A stretch of DNA of 7,028 nucleotides from a bacterium (GTDB lineage: Bacteria; Bacteroidota; Bacteroidia; Bacteroidales; UBA932). Under the pieces are notes generated by a model. It saw only the letters and a program-made list of their open reading frames with translations, made no database searches and was not told the DNA's origin. The first letter of the stretch is position 1; every line of letters starts with the position of its first letter. A program made the translations under genes and the position numbers. Location: positions 1-7,028 of the forward strand of contig SFUD01000032.1 in the NCBI GenBank assembly GCA_004561775.1, in the 5' to 3' direction. Positions 1-6,683 of the stretch are shown piece by piece.

Positions 1-97
1 GAAGCAACTTTACCAGAGCAGTGGCCCAACTGCCGCTTCCTACCATTGCAACCCTCAATTCCTTTCCTTTATTCTTTTCAAAAAATGTCTCTTCCAT
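1..97 (-). CDS. gpsA: Glycerol-3-phosphate dehydrogenase [NAD(P)+], N-terminal fragment (runs off the left edge)
   Basis: Only the first 32 codons are in the window. The reading frame opens with ATG at 97-95, which shares one base with the rnhA stop (TAATG), so translation is probably coupled. After about 13 charged residues comes the start of a Rossmann fold, LRVAMVGSGSWATALVKLL. The GxGxWATAL pattern is the dinucleotide-binding signature of GpsA. The family reduces dihydroxyacetone phosphate to sn-glycerol 3-phosphate in the cytoplasm, supplying the phospholipid backbone. A later in-frame ATG (46-44, the M of VAMVGSG) would cut into the first beta strand and is unlikely to be the start. The rest of the enzyme lies outside the window, so intactness cannot be judged. 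The identification rests on a short but characteristic motif. Confidence 0.85.
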   Translation of the reverse strand, partial: MEETFFEKNKGKELRVAMVGSGSWATALVKLL

Positions 98-567
98 TAC
101 TTTTCCATTTGAAGATACCCCTTGTCGTCTATGATATCCCCCCTCTGGGAGGCCTCAACGGCAAGTCTGTCACATCTTTCATTCTCCGGATGCCCCGCGT
201 GACCCTTTATCCATATAAACTCCAAACTGGAGAAGGTCTGCGAAACATTCAGAAAGAGGCCCCACAAATCGGAATTCTTCTTTTTTGAAAGATCCTTGCT
301 GACCCAACTCTTCAACCACCCATTGTTGACTGCATTTACAACATAAGAGGAATCTGAATAGATCTTTACCGGAATCTCTCTCTTCTTTATTGCTTTAAGC
401 CCCTCTATTACCCCAAGCAGCTCCATTCTGTTATTTGTTGTGAGTCTGAAGCCTTGGGAGAGCTCCTTTCTATATGAACCATACTTAAGAACCACTCCAT
501 ACCCGCCCGGCCCGGGATTGCCCCTGCTGGAGCCGTCTGTGTAGAGGAGAATAGGTTCTGTAATCAT
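97..567 (-). CDS. rnhA: Ribonuclease HI
   Basis: The 156-residue product is the usual length for a single-domain bacterial RNase HI, which cuts the RNA strand of RNA-DNA hybrids in the cytoplasm (R-loops, primer remnants). All catalytic positions are present: Asp11 in YTDGS, Glu49 in NRMEL, Asp72 in YSDSSYVV, His123 in KGHAGHPENE and Asp133 in ERCDRLA. The SWVSKDL and KKKNSDLW stretches fit the basic handle region. I chose ATG at 567-565. It overlaps the pdxA stop by one base (TGATG) and lies 7 nt after AAGGAGG. An in-frame GTG directly upstream (570-568) would add one residue but lies only 4 nt from that site. The gene sits between pdxA and gpsA and is probably expressed only as part of this operon. 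Confidence 0.96.
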   Translation of the reverse strand: MITEPILLYTDGSSRGNPGPGGYGVVLKYGSYRKELSQGFRLTTNNRMELLGVIEGLKAIKKREIPVKIYSDSSYVVNAVNNGWLKSWVSKDLSKKKNSDLWGLFLNVSQTFSSLEFIWIKGHAGHPENERCDRLAVEASQRGDIIDDKGYLQMEK

Positions 568-1631
568 CACTCTGCCTCCTTGCCTCTAAAATCCTTGGAA
601 CTTATGGTAAGGGGGTTGGCATTCATCTCATCATAACGGATTCTGTTATGATAAATGTCTATTGCCAGGAAGATGGCTGCAAGCATAGATTGCGGAGAGG
701 CCTTGCACTCTCCAGCGATGTCATACGCCGTGCCGTGGTCCGGAGATGTTCTTACCACCGGCAATCCTGCCGTAAAGTTCACGCCCTGATTGAAGGCAAG
801 GCATTTGAATGGAATAAGCCCCTGGTCGTGATACATTGCAAGAAGAGCATCAAACTCATACTGCATATGCACACTGAAGAACCCATCCGGTGGATATGGT
901 CCAAATGCCATTATTCCCTCATCTGCCGCCTTGTGGATTGCAGGGATAATGACATCTGTCTCCTCCGAGCCAAGCAGCCCGTTGTCTCCGGCGTGCGGAT
1001 TGAGTCCCAGAACGGCGATCTTAGGCTTTACTATGCCGAAGTCCCGCTTGAGGGAGTCATTCATAAGCCTTATCTTGTTAAGTATTCCCTCTATGGAGAG
1101 AGACCCCGAGACCTTGGCAACAGGAAGATGGTTGGTAACTATTCCCACCCTCATGTTGTCTGCGCAGAGGAACATAAGTCCATCCTTTGCCCCAAAGGCA
1201 TCTATGAGATACTCCGTATGCCCAGGGAAGCCAAAATTCTCCTGTGCCACAGCCTTCTTGTTGAAGGGGGCGGTAACAAGAATATCCAACTTTCCCTCTT
1301 TAAGCTCCTTTACAGCAGCCTTAAGCGAAAGGATGGCGGATAAAGAGCCGTCGTGTGAGATATGTCCCGGCTCCACTTGCATTGTATCCGGAACGCAATT
1401 TACTATATTTATCCTCTTCTGATGGGCATCAGAGGCGGATGCCACTATGTTGCTGTTTATATGGTCCGTCTCCGGCATCATCTTTTTATTTATTCCGAAA
1501 GCCTTTGATGATCCATATATTACGGGAGTGCACATATCCAAAATTCTCGCATCGGAGAGGGCCTTTATTATCACCTCATACCCGATGCCGTTCATATCTC
1601 CCTGCGTAATTCCCAATATCAATTTTTGCAT
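567..1631 (-). CDS. pdxA: 4-hydroxythreonine-4-phosphate dehydrogenase
   Basis: The 354-residue product is close to full length for PdxA. The enzyme oxidises 4-phosphohydroxy-L-threonine, and the product decarboxylates to 3-amino-2-oxopropyl phosphate, the partner of deoxyxylulose phosphate in the DXP-dependent route to pyridoxal phosphate. Visible family features are an N-terminal ITQGDMNGIGYEV (usual form GDPxGIGPE), FPGHTEYL near residue 135, and the three metal-binding histidines: His168 in TNHLPV, His213 in NPHAGDNG and His268 in MYHDQGLIPFK. They sit two residues beyond the E. coli positions. The C-terminal VNFTAGLPVVRTSPDHGTA block is also intact. The ATG at 1631 follows AGGAG by 4 nt. 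The frame stays open a further 23 codons upstream, but that extension has no family resemblance and runs into the divergent recG spacer. First gene of the pdxA-rnhA-gpsA operon. Confidence 0.96.
   Translation of the reverse strand: MQKLILGITQGDMNGIGYEVIIKALSDARILDMCTPVIYGSSKAFGINKKMMPETDHINSNIVASASDAHQKRINIVNCVPDTMQVEPGHISHDGSLSAILSLKAAVKELKEGKLDILVTAPFNKKAVAQENFGFPGHTEYLIDAFGAKDGLMFLCADNMRVGIVTNHLPVAKVSGSLSIEGILNKIRLMNDSLKRDFGIVKPKIAVLGLNPHAGDNGLLGSEETDVIIPAIHKAADEGIMAFGPYPPDGFFSVHMQYEFDALLAMYHDQGLIPFKCLAFNQGVNFTAGLPVVRTSPDHGTAYDIAGECKASPQSMLAAIFLAIDIYHNRIRYDEMNANPLTISSKDFRGKEAE
575..581 (-). promoter_or_regulatory. Ribosome binding site for rnhA inside the pdxA 3' end
   Basis: On the minus strand AAGGAGG lies within the last codons of pdxA, 7 nt before the ATG at 567 and 4 nt before the alternative GTG at 570. 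The spacing favours the ATG. A near-perfect Shine-Dalgarno match is notable because Bacteroidetes often do without one. Its position inside pdxA supports translational coupling. Confidence 0.7.
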
Positions 1632-1723
1632 AATGCTCCTAATTATTAAACGTTGCAAGTTACAAAAAAATGAGGAGTAAAGAAAATATAATCTTAACAC
1701 TTAATTTCATAAATTTGTGGTTT
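1632..1723. promoter_or_regulatory. Divergent promoter region between pdxA and recG
   Basis: This 92-bp AT-rich spacer separates two divergently transcribed genes and must hold at least one promoter for each. On the plus strand TAAATTTG (1710-1717) matches the Bacteroidetes -7 consensus TAnnTTTG exactly. However, it lies only 6 nt before the recG ATG, and I see no TTTG about 20 bp upstream. On the minus strand TATATTTT (1690-1683) matches 7 of 8 positions and would leave a pdxA leader of about 45-50 nt; no clear -33 element accompanies it. The region is secure from gene layout, but the individual boxes are tentative. Confidence 0.5.
1636..1640 (-). promoter_or_regulatory. Ribosome binding site for pdxA
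   Basis: AGGAG on the minus strand lies 4 nt before the ATG at 1631. It supports that start over the longer in-frame extension towards 1700. Confidence 0.55.
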
Positions 1724-3838
1724 ATGGCGGATATATTTCAGACAGAGATAAAGTTTCTCCCCGGCGTTGGTCCTAAGAGAGCGGAACTGCTCTCCAAAGA
1801 GCTTAATATAGAGACCTTTGGAGACCTCTTCTACTTTCTGCCCTATCGCTATGTAGACAAGAGCCGCATCTACTCCATAAGGGAGGTGCAGCCCACAATG
1901 GCCTACATACAGATAAGGGCCCTTGTAAGGAGTATAAACAAGATTGGAACCAACCCGCACAACTACCGCCTCTCCATCATTGTACAGGACGGCACAGGAG
2001 AGATGGAGCTTGTCTATTTTAAGGGAATAAAGTGGATAGAGTCCAAAATAGAGGTTGGCAAGGAGTATATTATCTTTGGCAAACCCACAGAGTTTAATGG
2101 CAGAATCAATATTGTTCATCCCGAACTCACCTCCCCCACAGAGCATGGCATTCCCGGAGCAGGTACAATGATGGGCATCTACCCAAGCACAGAGCGGCTG
2201 AAGAACAGCAACATTGGCAACAAGGCAATTGCCAAGATGCAATACACCCTATGGGAGCGGTGCGGCCAAGGCATAGAGGAGACTCTTCCGGAGGATTTCA
2301 TAAAGGAGCACCGCCTTGCCTCTCTGCAATTTGCGCTGCAGAACATACATTTTCCCGCAGATGCTCTCTCCCTCTCAAAGGCAGAATTCCGCCTTAAGTT
2401 TGAGGAGCTCTTCTACCTTCAGCTGGGGCTGCTGAAGCAGCGCGGAATACGTACCAGAATGAGCAACGGCATCATAATGCACAGCGTCGGGAAGAAATTT
2501 ACAGACTGCTACAACGCCCTGCCCTTTCCGCTTACAGGAGCTCAGAAGAGGGTTATAAAGGAGATGCGCGCAGATATGAAGAGCGGAAGGCAGATGAACA
2601 GGCTGCTGCAGGGTGATGTGGGAAGCGGCAAGACGCTTGTTGCGCTGCTTGTCTCACTTATTGCCTGCGACAACGGCTATCAGGCCTGCATAATGGCACC
2701 CACAGAGGTTCTTGCGCAACAGCACTACAAGAATATCTCCAAAATGCTTGACCCTCTGGGGATAAGGTGCGCCCTGCTTACGGGAAGCACCAAGACTAAG
2801 GAGAGACGCGCTCTGCATCAGGGGCTTGTGGATGGCACCATAGAGATTCTGGTGGGCACCCACGCGGTAATTGAGGATAATGTGGAGTTTAAAAACCTTG
2901 GACTTGCCGTAATTGACGAACAGCACAGATTTGGTGTGGAGCAGAGGGCTAAATTGTGGTCCAAATCCCAGGTTCCCCCTCACATAATGGTTATGACTGC
3001 CACTCCTATTCCAAGAACTCTTGCAATGACCCTTTACGGAGATTTGGATGTATCTCTTCTTGACGAACTTCCGCCAGGCAGGAAGCCCATCACCACACTG
3101 CACGCCACAGAGAGTCACAGGGGCAGAATATATGCCTTTATGAAGGAGCAGATTAAGGCCGGGCGGCAGGTCTTTATTGTCTATCCGCTCATTAAGGAGA
3201 GCGAGAAGATGGATTATCAGAACCTGGAGGAGGGCTATCTGCGCATAGTGGAGCAGTTTCCCGCTCCCGAATATGTTACCGCCGTTGTGCACGGAAAGCA
3301 GAAGAATGAGAACAAAGAGCACGATATGAATCTCTTTGCCTCCGGAAGGGCGCACATTCTTGTGGCCACCTCCGTTATAGAGGTTGGCGTGGATGTGCCA
3401 AATGCCTCCGTTATGATTATAGAGAGCGCAGAACGCTTTGGCCTAAGCCAGTTGCACCAGCTGCGCGGCAGGGTTGGAAGAGGCTCGGAGCGCTCCTACT
3501 GCATTCTTATGACAGGTTACAAACTTAGCAAGGAGAGCAGAGAGAGGATAGAGCTTATGTGCCAGACACAGGATGGGTTCCAACTTGCAGAGGCGGATAT
3601 GAGAATGAGAGGCCCGGGAGACCTTGAGGGCACCGTACAGAGCGGCCTTGCAATAGACCTCCATATAGCTAATCTTGCCAAAGATGGCCCTGTGCTGGAG
3701 GAGGCCAGGAGAGCCGCAATGGAGATACTTGACAATGACCCGCTGCTTGAAAAGCCGCAGAACGCCCTCTTCCAAAAGCAGCTAAAACTCCTGCGCAAAC
3801 AGGGCAAGGAGGCAAGAGACTACTCGGTAATTAGTTAA
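1724..3838 (+). CDS. recG: ATP-dependent DNA helicase RecG
   Basis: The 704-residue product matches RecG, which remodels stalled replication forks, branch-migrates Holliday junctions and unwinds R- and D-loops. The N-terminus opens with a helix-hairpin-helix-like LPGVGPKRAELL and leads into the OB-fold wedge domain (roughly residues 50-160). The superfamily 2 helicase core follows: Walker A GDVGSGKT at 297-304, APTEVLAQQHY, the DEQH box at 398-401 in IDEQHRFGVEQR, MTATPIPRTLAMT, the motif V region TSVIEVGVDVPNA, and motif VI QLRGRVGRG from residue 579. The C-terminal part holds the RecG-type FQLAEADMRMRGPGDLEGT, including the TRG region. ATG at 1724 was chosen because MADIFQTEIKFLPGVG starts the family homology. 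The 18 codons upstream are AT-rich spacer with no resemblance. No Shine-Dalgarno is evident. Nothing is truncated or missing. Probably cotranscribed with nfo. Confidence 0.97.
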   Translation: MADIFQTEIKFLPGVGPKRAELLSKELNIETFGDLFYFLPYRYVDKSRIYSIREVQPTMAYIQIRALVRSINKIGTNPHNYRLSIIVQDGTGEMELVYFKGIKWIESKIEVGKEYIIFGKPTEFNGRINIVHPELTSPTEHGIPGAGTMMGIYPSTERLKNSNIGNKAIAKMQYTLWERCGQGIEETLPEDFIKEHRLASLQFALQNIHFPADALSLSKAEFRLKFEELFYLQLGLLKQRGIRTRMSNGIIMHSVGKKFTDCYNALPFPLTGAQKRVIKEMRADMKSGRQMNRLLQGDVGSGKTLVALLVSLIACDNGYQACIMAPTEVLAQQHYKNISKMLDPLGIRCALLTGSTKTKERRALHQGLVDGTIEILVGTHAVIEDNVEFKNLGLAVIDEQHRFGVEQRAKLWSKSQVPPHIMVMTATPIPRTLAMTLYGDLDVSLLDELPPGRKPITTLHATESHRGRIYAFMKEQIKAGRQVFIVYPLIKESEKMDYQNLEEGYLRIVEQFPAPEYVTAVVHGKQKNENKEHDMNLFASGRAHILVATSVIEVGVDVPNASVMIIESAERFGLSQLHQLRGRVGRGSERSYCILMTGYKLSKESRERIELMCQTQDGFQLAEADMRMRGPGDLEGTVQSGLAIDLHIANLAKDGPVLEEARRAAMEILDNDPLLEKPQNALFQKQLKLLRKQGKEARDYSVIS

Positions 3839-3910
3839 CCCATAGGGAAAAGCAGACTAAACGAGAATAAACAGAATAATCGGGAATAAGCAAATAAAAA
3901 GAGAAGAGAT
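3839..3910 (+). other. recG-nfo spacer with three GAATAA copies
   Basis: The 72-bp gap between recG and nfo contains no terminator-like hairpin and no match to TAnnTTTG, so the two genes are probably cotranscribed. It is A-rich and holds GAATAA at 3865, 3874 and 3884, spaced 9 and 10 bp apart. Just before the nfo ATG is AGAAGAG, a purine stretch that may act as a weak ribosome binding site. Confidence 0.4.
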
Positions 3911-4753
3911 ATGAAATATTTTGGAGCACACGTAAGCGCATCGGGAGGAGTATACAATGCGCCACTTAATGCAAAGAAGATTGGAGCAACAGCATTTGCG
4001 CTCTTTACAAAGAACGAGCGCCAGTGGATTGCCAAGCCTCTTACAGAGAGCGATATAGCAAAGTTTAAGGAGAATTGTGCCGCAAACGGCTTCACCCCTG
4101 CGCAGATTCTGCCGCACGACAGCTACCTTATTAACCTGGGCAGCCCCAAAGAGGATGGGCTTGCCAAATCCAGAGAGGCCTTCATAGAGGAGATGCGCCG
4201 CTGCGGGCAGCTTGGGCTGGACAGGCTCAATTTTCACCCCGGCAGCCACCTGAATATGATAAGCGAAGATGAGTGCCTGAGAATAATTGCAGACTCCATA
4301 AACATAGCGCTTGAGCAGACAGAGGGGGTTACTGCAGTGATAGAGAATACTGCCGGTCAGGGCAGCAATATGGGCTATAGATTCGAGCACCTTGCGCAAA
4401 TAATTGATATGGTGGAGGATAAGAGCCGCGTAGGAGTCTGTATAGATACCTGCCACGCCTTTGCTGCAGGCTATAAGATTAATACTCCCGATGACTTTTC
4501 CAACACCTTCCTGGAGTTTGAGAAGATTGTCGGGTTCCGTTACCTGCGGGGAATGCACCTTAACGACGCCACAAAAGATGTTGCCAGCCGCGTAGACCGC
4601 CACAGCAGCCTTGGGGAGGGCTTCATAGGCAAAGAGACCTTTGAACTTATTGCAAAAGACCCCCGCTTCGACGGCATTCCGCTCATACTGGAGACCCCAG
4701 ACCCGGAGAGGTGGCCTCAAGAGATAGCAATGCTCTTTGCCGCCTCCCGATAA
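3911..4753 (+). CDS. nfo: Endonuclease IV (AP endonuclease, Nfo family)
   Basis: The 280-residue product is a full-length class II AP endonuclease, which cuts DNA 5' to abasic sites and removes blocked 3' ends in base excision repair. It folds as a TIM barrel with three zinc ions. All nine expected metal ligands are present at the same numbers as in E. coli Nfo: His69 (PHDSYLINLG), His109 (NFHPGSH), Glu145 (IENTAGQGSNMG), Asp179 and His182 (CIDTCHAFAAGY), His216 (HLNDA), Asp229 and His231 (VDRHSSLGEGFIG) and Glu261 (ILETPDP). The start MKYFGAHVSASGG is the canonical family N-terminus. It follows recG in the same direction, making a two-gene DNA repair unit. Its stop lies 4 bp from that of the convergent gene. 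Confidence 0.97.
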   Translation: MKYFGAHVSASGGVYNAPLNAKKIGATAFALFTKNERQWIAKPLTESDIAKFKENCAANGFTPAQILPHDSYLINLGSPKEDGLAKSREAFIEEMRRCGQLGLDRLNFHPGSHLNMISEDECLRIIADSINIALEQTEGVTAVIENTAGQGSNMGYRFEHLAQIIDMVEDKSRVGVCIDTCHAFAAGYKINTPDDFSNTFLEFEKIVGFRYLRGMHLNDATKDVASRVDRHSSLGEGFIGKETFELIAKDPRFDGIPLILETPDPERWPQEIAMLFAASR

Positions 4754-4757
4754 ATGA

Positions 4758-5633
4758 TTACATAATCTGCATTTTGAGCCCAAGCGACAAACCAACTATA
4801 TCCTTTAGTTTTACGCTGCTGTCCTGAAACATACAACGGATATAGAGGTCGCAAGTGCTAAGCTCATAAAAAGCGGTCATACTCTTAATAAACTTCCTTT
4901 TATTATTGGGAATTATAACCGTAATGCGCTGACCCATAAAGATATTGAGCCTCACCCTTGTAGAGAGAAACTGATAATACTTGTCCGGATATCGTGAGGG
5001 CTGGCTCCGCCAAAAGGCCTTGCCAAAGACAGTGTTGGCATAAAGGCCTACAGTAAGCGGCTCCAGCCTCCACTCCTCCCCCAGCCTCTTGTTCCACGGA
5101 ATAAAGGTCTCCTTCAGCGTCATTGTCATCCTAACAGAATGCCCCTTATACTTTGGAATCCATCCAAAGAGCAGATGCGTCTCCCACTGATTCCGTTTAC
5201 CGTAATTCCAACCCAAGCCAAAAGAGAGAAGCCCCATATTGCCGGCATTCTGCATAATAAACTGCGACGGCTGCAGCGACTGCCAAACAGAACTATAACG
5301 CTTCATACGCCTCTCATACCTGCTCAGTTCCAGACTATCCGCAACCTGCTCTATCTCCTCCTGGCTCCGCAGGCTATCTGCAACCTGCACGGTATCCGCA
5401 GCCTGCGGGGCATCCCCCTCGCTCCGCAGACTCTCCGCAACTTGCAGGGCATCCCCCTCGCTCCGCAGAGCATCGGCAACCTTTAGGTCCTCCCCAGTCT
5501 GCAGAGCATAGGCAGTCTGCGCACCGGATGCCACTTGCACCAACGAATCGGGAAGAGTTGCCCTTTCCATCTCACTGGCAGAAGAGAGCGCCACATTGCT
5601 CAAAAAGCAGAGACTAAAAAACAACCAACTCAT
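4758..5633 (-). CDS. Secreted, probably outer-membrane beta-barrel protein of unknown function with 13-residue repeats
   Basis: The 291-residue product has three visible parts. Residues 1-20 are a hydrophobic signal peptide ending near SSAS, with unusually no positive charge. Residues 45-101 are an acidic low-complexity region of 13-residue repeats (consensus LRSEGDAxQVADS). From about residue 105 a conserved-looking domain begins with RYERRMKRY and continues with alternating aromatic/polar segments, including GLLSFGLGWNYGKRNQWETHL, LEPLTVGLYANTVFG and TAFYELSTCDLYI, typical of outer-membrane strands. I recall similar Bacteroidales hypothetical proteins with GLLS-GW-YGKRNQWET and YELSTCDLY blocks, but can name no function or family. 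ATG at 5633 is preceded by GGAGG at a 9-nt spacing. Start and ribosome site lie inside the upstream phosphoesterase gene (20-bp overlap), so the two are probably coupled. The frame extends 28 codons further upstream without resembling a leader. Confidence 0.8.
   Translation of the reverse strand: MSWLFFSLCFLSNVALSSASEMERATLPDSLVQVASGAQTAYALQTGEDLKVADALRSEGDALQVAESLRSEGDAPQAADTVQVADSLRSQEEIEQVADSLELSRYERRMKRYSSVWQSLQPSQFIMQNAGNMGLLSFGLGWNYGKRNQWETHLLFGWIPKYKGHSVRMTMTLKETFIPWNKRLGEEWRLEPLTVGLYANTVFGKAFWRSQPSRYPDKYYQFLSTRVRLNIFMGQRITVIIPNNKRKFIKSMTAFYELSTCDLYIRCMFQDSSVKLKDIVGLSLGLKMQIM
5331..5504 (-). repeat. Intragenic tandem repeat, 39-bp (13-codon) unit
   Basis: Inside the barrel-protein gene, imperfect units read LQTGEDLKVADA, LRSEGDALQVAES, LRSEGDAPQAADT, a short VQVADS and LRSQEEIEQVADS. 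At DNA level the two central units share an exact 23-bp match (5408-5430 and 5447-5469) offset by 39 bp. The period is a multiple of three, so gain or loss of whole units would keep the frame. The region forms the acidic linker between signal peptide and predicted barrel. Confidence 0.85.
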
Positions 5634-6417
5634 AAGAATAGCCCTCCGGTGTAATAGTAAAGAGATAATAGTTCCTATGCGAAATGCAGTCCACCCCAAA
5701 ATAGAGAAGTCCGTCATTATAAATATCGGTCACACTCTGCTCGTGACAATGCCCGGCAACACAGAACATTATCCCCGGGAAAAAGCGAACATAACGCTGA
5801 AAACTCTTAACCACATTATTGTTGAACTGATCGCTATATGGAGGCGCATGCATAAGAACAATCGTGCGGTCAAATTTCTCCCTATCCTTAGTCATCTCAC
5901 TCTCCATAAAATCAAAGTTAGGAACCGCCGCCATATAATCATACTCGGTAGCATTGGTATTAAGCGCAACAAATTTTACCCTTGCGGCAATAAAACTAAA
6001 ATCCACCTCCCCAAACATAGCCTCATATACTGCTTCACCGGTACCAAGAAAATCGTGATTGCCAATAAGGGCAACATACGGAGGCTTCAACTCATCAAGC
6101 TCCTCCCGGGCCCATACAAACTCCTTGGTAGTACCCGTATCGGACAAATCACCGCAATGAACAACAAAATCCACATCCCCCTTGGCATTAATATCAGATA
6201 CAGCATCCCTCAAATCCGAATACCAACAATGCGAATCACTAATCACCGCCACCTTAACACTGCTTTTGGCAGCACAAGCACTCTCAATCTCAATAATATG
6301 ATGTCTGTTAATATCAGTCTCTCCACCAAAATCAGTATCATAAGGATGAGTCTGAAAACATCCCTGCAACAACACAGTAACAAGAGCAACAAGCCCCAAT
6401 AATGAAAAAACTCTCAT
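5614..6417 (-). CDS. Calcineurin-like metallophosphoesterase, predicted lipoprotein
   Basis: The 267-residue product starts with a lipoprotein signal peptide: Arg2, a hydrophobic stretch and the lipobox VLLQGC with Cys20 as the acylated residue (Gln at -2 is atypical but tolerated). After a linker of about 30 residues comes a complete metallophosphoesterase core: Asp61 and His63 (ISDSHCW), Asp90 (HCGDLSDTG), Asn120 and His121 (IGNHDFLG), His190 (LMHAPPY), and His223 and His225 (AGHCHEQ). These build the two-metal site of phosphatases and phosphodiesterases. The substrate cannot be read from the sequence. The protein should act outside the cytoplasm, anchored to a membrane. ATG at 6417 begins the signal peptide. 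The frame is open 9 codons further up, but MVFFDNFAV would spoil the leader. There is no Shine-Dalgarno; a promoter-like TAATTTTG lies directly upstream. It overlaps the next gene by 20 bp. Confidence 0.88.
   Translation of the reverse strand: MRVFSLLGLVALVTVLLQGCFQTHPYDTDFGGETDINRHHIIEIESACAAKSSVKVAVISDSHCWYSDLRDAVSDINAKGDVDFVVHCGDLSDTGTTKEFVWAREELDELKPPYVALIGNHDFLGTGEAVYEAMFGEVDFSFIAARVKFVALNTNATEYDYMAAVPNFDFMESEMTKDREKFDRTIVLMHAPPYSDQFNNNVVKSFQRYVRFFPGIMFCVAGHCHEQSVTDIYNDGLLYFGVDCISHRNYYLFTITPEGYSYELVVF
5643..5647 (-). promoter_or_regulatory. Ribosome binding site for the barrel-protein gene
   Basis: On the minus strand GGAGG occurs inside the 3' part of the phosphoesterase gene, about 9 nt before the ATG at 5633. 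It decides this start over the longer in-frame one at 5717 and supports coupling of the two genes. Confidence 0.55.
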
Positions 6418-6422
6418 AACAG

Positions 6423-6453
6423 CAAAATTATCAAAAAAAACCAATCACCGCAA
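6423..6453 (-). promoter_or_regulatory. Candidate Bacteroidetes-type promoter for the phosphoesterase operon
   Basis: On the minus strand TAATTTTG (6430-6423) matches the TAnnTTTG -7 consensus exactly. A TTG (6453-6451) lies 20 bp upstream, a fair spacing for the -33 element. The ATG at 6417 follows the box by only 5 nt, so a transcript from here would have almost no leader. An alternative 7-of-8 match, TCTATTTG, lies around 6465-6472 with a TTTG 22 bp further upstream, and would give a longer leader. Neither is tested. Confidence 0.4.
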
Positions 6454-6559
6454 CCTCCCAAATAGAACCAATAATTATCTATTTGTCGCAAAACAATCAC
6501 AAGAACTATCCGCTGCAAAGGTCCTTAAGGTATGAACGCCGGTGTTTGGCTCCTCCCGA

Positions 6560-6582
6560 GCACAAAATTGGCATTTTTGTGC
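6560..6582. repeat. Perfect 8-bp hairpin with a 7-nt loop
   Basis: GCACAAAA (6560-6567) pairs with TTTTGTGC (6575-6582) around the loop TTGGCAT. On the plus strand a short T run (6585-6588) follows, loosely like an intrinsic terminator. However, the stem is AT-rich and no plus-strand gene ends nearby, so terminator function is doubtful. Confidence 0.5.
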
Positions 6583-6683
6583 GCTTTTGCTAGCAAGTTT
6601 CTTCCCGATTGGCACCCCCGGCCAGCAACAAACCTCATTCGGCGGAGAAGAGTACTCCGGTTTGGCTAGCAATCTGGCACATC

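Noticed and set aside
46..288. 80-codon plus-strand frame over gpsA and rnhA
   Set aside because: It lies opposite rnhA and the gpsA start, both of which carry clear family motifs. It is a shadow frame.
3857..4795. 312-codon minus-strand frame opposite nfo
   Set aside because: Long, but antisense to an enzyme with all nine metal ligands. The product is Cys- and Leu-rich with no domain. It is explained as a by-product of nfo codon usage.
5331..5504. CRISPR-like array
   Set aside because: The repeats are imperfect, in-frame within a coding sequence, with a 39-bp period and no spacer/repeat pattern or cas genes. They are protein tandem repeats.
5596..6402. 268-codon plus-strand frame opposite the phosphoesterase
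   Set aside because: The product is a Ile/Asn/Lys/His-rich string typical of antisense translation, while the minus strand carries a lipobox and complete metallophosphoesterase motifs.
6585..6588. Intrinsic terminator on the plus strand after the 6560-6582 hairpin
   Set aside because: The stem is AT-rich, the T run is only four bases, and no plus-strand gene ends nearby.
6475..6672. 65-codon minus-strand open frame with Cys-rich product (CCWPG, CQFCARE)
   Set aside because: No recognisable domain or ribosome site, and the Cys pairs are not spaced like a known zinc motif. The frame covers a hairpin and a perfect palindrome, so it is more likely translated non-coding DNA.
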